From NCBI GenBank assembly GCA_026874595.1, contig CM049313.1, positions 53,369,659 to 53,433,658 of the forward strand: a stretch of 64,000 bases of DNA, given 5' to 3'. Of this stretch, positions 57,641 to 64,000 are shown one piece after another. The DNA is from Sipunculus nudus (lineage: Eukaryota; Annelida; Sipuncula; Golfingiida; Sipunculidae). Within the stretch, counting starts at the first letter, position 1; each line of letters opens with the position of its first letter. A model generated the notes under the pieces. That model made no database searches and was not told the DNA's origin. It was given only the letters and a program-made list of their open reading frames with translations. A program made the translations under genes and the position numbers.

Positions 57641-58870
57641 CTGGGCTGCGACAGCCATGCAATAAGTAAAGGACACAACAACTGCGAGAAAATTCGCTAA
57701 TTAGCGAAAATGTACACTTGCAATCATAATTATTTGTAACGACAAGTTTGCGTATATCGCATGAGTGTTGCACAAATGTCCTAAGAACACCTGGCGAATG
57801 TTGGCCCAAATAACACTTGTGATATATAATCGCACGACATACGAAAATAAAACAATTGCAACACTTGCAGGTTCCATACAACAGTCGCAAAAATGTCGTG
57901 CAACAGTCGTTGGACAGCTATGTGTCACATGCGCAATTTAGTCGCAATGCTTGCGCAAAGTTTTCGTATTTCCACGGACAATTTGCGCTAAGGATGTCAG
58001 ATTCTCATTTTTGTCTCCAGTCATTCGCAATGAAGTTGCACTGGTCGCGAACCCCTTACAAAGTTGTTTCACAATTCTCGCACTTTCTAACTAGCTGAAA
58101 CTAACTTGGGAATAATTCGAAACAGGTTCGAGACACCATCGACACCTCTCTGACTATTTTGAGAGAAATTTCGTACTGCGAATTTTTTAACATGTAATAA
58201 TTTTTGCGACAAGGGAGCGACACTCTGCGAAGCACGCGAGGAAATTGAGAACCGCCGTTGTTCCAAGACACTTTGAATCTCTCTCGCGAATGCCGTTTGC
58301 AATTTGTCACAAGCTGTCCCAGTCCAGTGAGCTACAGGCTTTAAGCAGGGTTTTCACAGGGTACGCGAACGATTCGCGAAGGATGCGAATATCGAAAAAA
58401 ATGGCAAAGTCCAACATTCGGAGAAGTTTTTTACGAACGTGTCGGTACAATCAAACCGTAAACCATTCTTGCGCAGTTTGTGCGTAGTTCTCAAAAAGTA
58501 TGTGCGAATGTCGTGTGTAGCATAAACGACTAAACACGCGACTAAAATAGGAACAAAACGAATGTCGCACGAATCTCGGGTAAACTATGTGCGGACATTA
58601 CGCAAAACATGCAATCTTCTGTTCTCAAGAAGTACGCGAACAGGTTGTGAATAGGTCGAGAAATGATCGGACGAACTTCACTGCTTTCGCGAGGCATGCG
58701 TGAGTCATTTTCCCAACTGTCGGAATCTGTTTACGGTTTCACGACGATTTTGCGAACATCACGCACGTATGTCTTGCTCATATGACGAAAGATTTTATAC
58801 AATTTCGAAAGCAATTTACGACCAAATCATGATGCGGAATGCGGGAAACGTTCGCTAGAAATTTTAAACA
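57640..58870. repeat. CpG-rich dispersed repeat region with GCGAA/TTCGC words
   Basis: About 1.2 kb of unusually CpG-rich sequence in which TTCGCA, GCGAAC, GTCGCAC and TGCGCA words recur at irregular short spacing on both strands. The texture changes abruptly at both sides. Six overlapping frames on both strands (57597-58487) arise from it and none looks protein-like. It resembles 230-560 in wording and is unclassified. Confidence 0.5.
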
Positions 58871-59504
58871 AAGGCTAGGGTATGGGGGTTGCAACGAAAG
58901 CTGAAATTAGTAAAGTAAGATAAGCTATTTAATAAATAAACATATAAATATAGTTAAATAAACGATATTCACTTTTGTTGTATTTTTAAACCAAAAGCAA
59001 ATTACTTGTTACTGAATTATTTTGCTTGTAATAAAAACTTGTTTAAACACATTGTTTGCCTCCCCCCCCCCTTTTTTTTTTTCAAAGAAACTTTGGATCT
59101 GTCCCTGAAGTGACAGGCTCTATTAATTTTTGTCTTCAGGTAAGTTCCGCAGGGGCACCAAGAAATATCCTTTGTATTGTATTTTTATAACCATGTCCCT
59201 TTTTTATTTTATTTTATATTCACAGCAGTAAAGCCGCACTTTTGACTTCGCAGTTTACACGTGAACATAAACGTCGTCAGTACATGTACTATTAAAGCTG
59301 TCAGTGGTATTCATAGTGTTCAGGCGCAAGATTTAAACTACGGGAACACATATACCCCAAGGCGCTTAAGTCTCTAACGGTATAATATTGGCTAAAACAG
59401 CTTTAATTAACATTCTCCTGCCCTCTACTAAGTGCTAACCAGAAACTATTTGCTTGTCAGGGAACAGACTGCACTTAGTGACCTGAGCACGAGTCCATTT
59501 GCAT

Positions 59505-59612
59505 TTTTAAATAATCGATAAAAACGATTATGTATTCATTTTAAATAATCGATAAAACGATTATGTATGCATTTTAAAACAATCGATAGAAACGATTGTG
59601 TAAGCACATCCA
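59505..59612. repeat. Three tandem copies of a small hairpin
   Basis: Units of ~40 bp each contain a 6-bp stem: TAATCG...CGATTA in copies 1 and 2, CAATCG...CGATTG in copy 3, with 6-7-base A-rich loops. Spacers ATGTATNCATTTTAAA are shared. The copy-3 change alters both sides of the outer pair. Confidence 0.8.
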
Positions 59613-59749
59613 TAGAAGTCATATATATTCCCGATAAAATATTCTTATACTGTCAGAGATATAAAAAAGACGGAGCACAACACGGCGAACATCATCAACA
59701 CGAATGAGTGTGAACAACCCGGCCATTACCTTTCCCCTTTAGCGTGCTG

Positions 59750-61382
59750 TATTTATTACAATTTATTTATTTATTTATTACAATATCTTTCAGGGTAGCC
59801 TTTATCAGAATAAAGTTCTGTTTACAGAAGGGCCCTGTAATACATAGATACATCACAATAAAATACAATATTCAGTAAGTCCATAAACCTAAATTATATC
59901 ATACAATCACAGAATTTTAAGCGAACAGCTAAAGTTAAAGTACAAATATATGTGGCCAAGTTTTGTTATGAAAAGTATGCAACAGAGTTGCTAAATACAT
60001 AAAACGAAGTTAAAATACAAATAAAGCACAATTATGTACAATATAAATGAAATGTATATATAAAAGTCTACATAAGATGCGGGTAAGTACGGTAATGAAA
60101 AATTAGATGACGCTCAAATATTAGTATTATTTAGCTGTATACAACTAGAAAATGAAAGGTAATTATTCTGTCTTGGTATTATATGCAAGGAAATATGTGC
60201 GCGCTAGCCTTTTAAAACTCTTTAGATTGTTGGCATTTTTTAGTTTTGTCGAGAGGCTATTCCATAGAACACTGCCTGCATAAAAAGATGAAATTTTTAG
60301 GATTTCTGTGCGTGGTTTCGGAAGATTAACATGGGAATTTACTGATAAACGGGTGTTATACTGATGAACATCACGGGTAAAAGTAAAGTTCTAAATAAGA
60401 TAAGAAGGGGCGAGTCCATTGATACATTTCTATGTCAATATCGATAAACGATACATGTATCGTTGCTCTATGTTCGTCCATCCATTGTCAATGATAATTG
60501 CCAAGCTGCTGTGCGAGTGATCATAAATGCCTGAGATAATTCTGGCTGCTCGGCCCTGAAGCCCCTGAATTGGAAGACAAATTGTACGAGCATAATTTCC
60601 CCAAAAAGTAAGGCCATACTCAATATTTGGTTGAATGAACGCGTGTTAATATGTATTCAAATATTTTTAGGGAGAAATTTGCTAATTCGGTGCAGTAGTC
60701 CTATCTTCGAGCATAATTTCTTTATTACTACTTTTGTCTGATTCTTCCAGGAAAGATGGCAGTCGTTTTCAATGCCCAAATGGCGAACATCATCAACACT
60801 CACTATATAACAATTTCCTACACTAATTGATAGGTTATCGTCAGACCTACGTTGTTTTGAGTGTATTAACATCGAAGCTGATTTTCGGCATTAATTGAAA
60901 GCTTATTATTACGCATCTAATTAACTACTTGGGAAAGGCCAGTCAGAAGTTTGTTTTGGGCAGTAATAACGTCGGGGCCGTTTACGTATCGTGATATCAT
61001 CGGCATAGAAACAGCATTTTGCTCCAGGGACATTAGCAGGTAAGTCGTTTAGATATATTAAAAAGAGTATTGGACCGAGGACGGTGCCTTGAGGTACACC
61101 TGTTGTTATAATGTTTACATCCGAAATACTATTTGCGAAGGTTAAATATTGTTTGCGACCATTTAAATATGAATGAAACCACTTTAGAGCTGTCTCATAA
61201 ACTCCATATTGTTCTAATTTGTTCAAAAGAATACTGTGTGTTAATGAATCGAAGCCCTTTTTTACATCAAGAAAACACGCGGCATTAAGATTGCCCTGAT
61301 CAATAATAGAGAGCCAGTTGTCAACTAAATGATGAAGAGCAGTTTGAGTGGAGTTATTTGACAGGAAAGCAGTTTGTACAAG
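59750..61382 (-). mobile_element. 5'-truncated non-LTR retrotransposon with reverse transcriptase remnant
   Basis: Minus-strand reading from 61382 gives L-V-Q-T-A-F-L-S-N-N-S-T-Q-T-A-L-H-H-L-V-D-N-W-L, then F-L-D-V-K-K-G-F-D-S-L (motif with the first catalytic Asp), G-V-P-Q-G-T-V-L-G-P-I-L-F and F-Y-A-D-D. These are diagnostic boxes of non-LTR reverse transcriptase, CR1/jockey-like in wording. The frame breaks after Y-A-D-D and resumes at 60657-60872 and about 60160-60650 (W-G-N-Y-A-R ... thumb and C-terminal regions), so it is defective. The 3' end is an (ATAA)n-like tail near 59765-59785, and the 5' end is missing. Plus-strand frames here are shadows. Confidence 0.88.
60921..61382 (-). pseudogene. 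Reverse transcriptase core fragment of the non-LTR element
   Basis: Longest intact piece of the element's ORF2 (palm and fingers), including the PQG and YADD boxes. It lacks the endonuclease and the start of the reverse transcriptase, so it cannot be functional. The last residues before 60921 (after Y-A-D-D-I-T-I) are frameshifted relative to the family pattern. Confidence 0.85.
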
Positions 61383-64000
61383 TTAGACTGAATCTACTCA
61401 GTATTTAAGGAAGCATTCTATACAGCATATATTTAGCTGTAATATAGATAGTTTTTTAATCGATCATCGGTAATTTTCTGTCTTTCAATCATAGAAATGA
61501 TTTCATAACCGATTCCTACCATTAAGTATTACTGATAATAGCGGTATGCCCATACTTTCGACACATTACTTTCGACATTTGTGTTTTAGTGTGTAAACAG
61601 AATGGCTGCCCCCCCCCCCCCCCCCCCCCCCCCCATGTTTCGAGACCGGGAGAAATAACCCTGTCAGAGTTCGATAAGAGTGTGGGTAAGAAAATACTCT
61701 GAGGTCAGCGTCCAGACGGGAATCTATCTGGTGAGAGATTTCTCCTTAAATCTTAAGAAAAGAACTAAGCGTCTGGGCCGGGGAAATCAGTGTTATTATT
61801 CTTTAAAACACTCGGTCTGAAATTTCAAATGCCCTCATTAAAGTATTATCTCATTTTTATACAGAATGCAATTTCCCTTCTATTTCTACTTCTGCTGCTA
61901 CTACTACTAATAATAGAAAATGATTAGATAATAATATTATAATGCAACCATCAACTTTCTGATATTTTAATAGTTGTGTATGTGTTTTTTTTTCTGATAA
62001 TATCGTATTTTATATCATATTTTCATTTGGCTGATAAATGCACTTTTGAAAGATTGTTAAAACATTGTTTATGGGGCGCTCATCATCTGTTTTTGATCTC
62101 AGGTCTATTGGACAATGTTTTGCTGTCTCTTCGTCTGTCCAGCTGTATTTCTGTCGCTATCTTTCTGTCTGTCACAGTCTGTGTATTTCTATCACTCACA
62201 TACATACATACACACACACACACACAATTGGGAACTTCCACTTCTGCGCCTCTGAACTGATGGTGCATCTATATCCATTAGTCATGTCAGGAATATATCA
62301 TCACAGCCCACAAGCCAGTCATTGGTCTATATAAATAATGTTACAACGTAGCTTTCCTTTTGCTGGCCTGGTCTCTTTCCCACGAATTTCTTACGTCTGG
62401 ATGTACTTTCATTATACGCTAATAAATGACATATTTACAAAGCTAAGGCAACCGGATTATATGAAATATATTAGTTTGCTAAATATGTGATACAAACGTA
62501 ATATTACGGGGCATGACACGAGAGCTTCTGATAAGGATAGTTGTTTTAAGCTGGTATGTGCAATCGGTAAAATGAATCATGAATGCAGCGCATATATTTG
62601 TATTAAATGGATGGGCCTTCTTCTGTCCCAGGCAAAGCACATATCGTTGTTTCTTTACCAATGTTAAATGACATTGATTTATAGATTACGCATAGTTCTC
62701 TTATGTAACCGCAGTTCAATCCAGTTCTTTCATGACACAATCAATCCACTTGCTGGCCAGTCTTAATTAGGTAAATGTTATTTTCCTTTATTGCAATTTG
62801 ATAAGAATTAAGATAGTTCAAGCGTGGCCTCCCTGGATCACACAGTATCAGTATTACGCTAAATCTTAATCCCTAGCCTATCTTAACCTTATATCTCGTT
62901 AATTAAGTGACCCATGGGTCATGACGCTCAACTGACTGATTTGACTTCATGCTGACTTCATATTATCCAAATATGACGCGCACATGTGACGCTTGGCGGA
63001 CGCGTTCTTTAGTAAGCTAAAAGATATAATTTTCTTCATACACAACAGAGATTTCTTGGATTACGATGCATTATATCCGATCTACAAGAGTTCTGAATTT
63101 CATTTAGTAGTTATCGGGAAGTTTAAAAGTTATGCCTATAATAACGTCTAGTGTGATTATAATAATCGTCGAGTTTACACATCACTAGAGCAGATTAAAG
63201 ATATAAAATTTCTAAAAGGGAATGCATCAATATCTCTTGTTTTTTATCAATGCTCTCTGTTTAATTATCTGAAATAATACCATTTTCTACCTCCATTCAT
63301 TGTTTCAGATATATTTATAACCATTCAATTGCGTGCTGGTGTTTCTCTTATAAAGATTCCGTCCAAACGCCACCGGCCAGCCAAAGATGGTGGTCCAAAT
63401 ATGTGGATATATATGTAGACATTTTGTGGATGTTATATTCATGTCATAGGCAAAGTAATCGTTATACTATTGAAAATGATATATACTGGATTGAACTCTA
63501 GGACAGAACTCTACAGTGACGCATCACTTTCAAATTAGAAGATGCCAAACTAATACCAACACAAATGATAATACGCTCATTAGCCAAAATTCAGGGCCAC
63601 ACCAAGTTATCCCTCTCCATATCCCTCCCACGGATCCACAAAAAAAAATATGCCAAACCGATAACCAATCAGACGCAAAATATCGGTCAACCAATGTACC
63701 GTCTTATTGGGGATAAGTGTAAGTCTTTTACATAAAAAAACATAGATGCAATTGACAGAAAAGAAAGTTATCACCTCCACCAAAATACAAACCCAACAAA
63801 AAAATAAAATATAATACAGTACATTGCAACGTTTGTGCTTTTTTTATGTTTTTTTTTTTTTTTTTTTTTGCCTAAAGGTTACCTGGGTCTGCCCGCGCAG
63901 ACAGCCAGGTGAAATGAACAACCGTTAGGCTGTATGTAGATGTGCCAGATGTTCCCGCAACGGAGGGGAGATAGCTCTGTCTAGCAGAACATTACTATAT
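61383..64000. other. Intergenic sequence with simple repeats, no gene supported
   Basis: Contains a poly-C run at 61610-61634, a short (CA)n near 62210-62226 and a poly-T run near 63848-63869. A small end fragment of the modular repeat is listed separately. The frames 61976-62334, 62479-62661 and 63516-63716 have no supporting splice or compositional evidence. Confidence 0.5.
62905..62945 (-). repeat. End fragment of the modular interspersed repeat
   Basis: AAGTGACCCATGGGTCATGACGCTCAACTGACTGA is the reverse complement of the termini at 46518-46555 and 25195-25236, including the TGACCCATGGGTCA palindrome. Only the terminus is recognisable. Confidence 0.75.

Noticed and set aside
62083-62268. 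Cys/Val-rich minus frame
   Set aside because: Generated by a (CA)n repeat.

Overview
The window is animal nuclear DNA, most likely from a marine lophotrochozoan and probably a bivalve-like mollusc. The evidence is intron-containing genes with GT/AG junctions, many long (TA)n tracts, non-LTR, hAT, pogo-like and MITE-type elements, and a modular repeat with a 'GTCCGTCGTTCGTCCG' head and a 'TGACCCATGGGTCA' tail that I associate with mollusc genomes. The taxon is inference. There is no sign of prokaryotic gene organisation. No tRNA, rRNA or CRISPR array was seen.

Layout. 1-5.8 kb is gene-poor: microsatellites, then a 25-bp minisatellite (about 4.4-5.26 kb) between two direct copies of a ~350-bp sequence. 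5.79-16.75 kb is one satellite array. Its ~38-bp monomers form a 115-bp trimer, and the trimers form ~1.86-kb higher-order blocks. The edges are older, diverged monomers.

17.86-34.7 kb (+ strand) holds a gene that can be recovered only by following splice sites and reading phase. A signal peptide is built from two tiny exons plus the start of a third. A 1.57-kb Thr/Ser-rich mucin exon with 17 repeats of 23 residues follows. Then come Cys-containing exons, one EGF-like domain split by an intron, a transmembrane segment and a short tyrosine-containing tail. The architecture resembles vertebrate transmembrane mucins of the MUC3/12/17 type. One exon (phase 0 to 1) is either missing from my model or is skipped. 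Its introns carry transposon debris: a nested element with a 9-bp target duplication, a hAT transposase fragment, an RTE-type tail and a MITE.

36.3-38.2 kb and 49.15-50.8 kb (- strand) hold two paralogous two-exon seven-transmembrane receptors. Both have the intron at the same place and phase, just before the extracellular-loop-2 cysteine. Between them (44.2-46.7 kb, - strand) are two in-phase exons of an unrecognised Cys-containing protein. A decayed duplicate of one exon lies at 47.1 kb.

50.9-64 kb shows little gene content: dispersed repeats, three small hairpins with a compensatory base change (59.5 kb), and a 5'-truncated non-LTR retrotransposon (59.75-61.38 kb, - strand). All gene structures are predictions read by eye; no transcript or database evidence was available.
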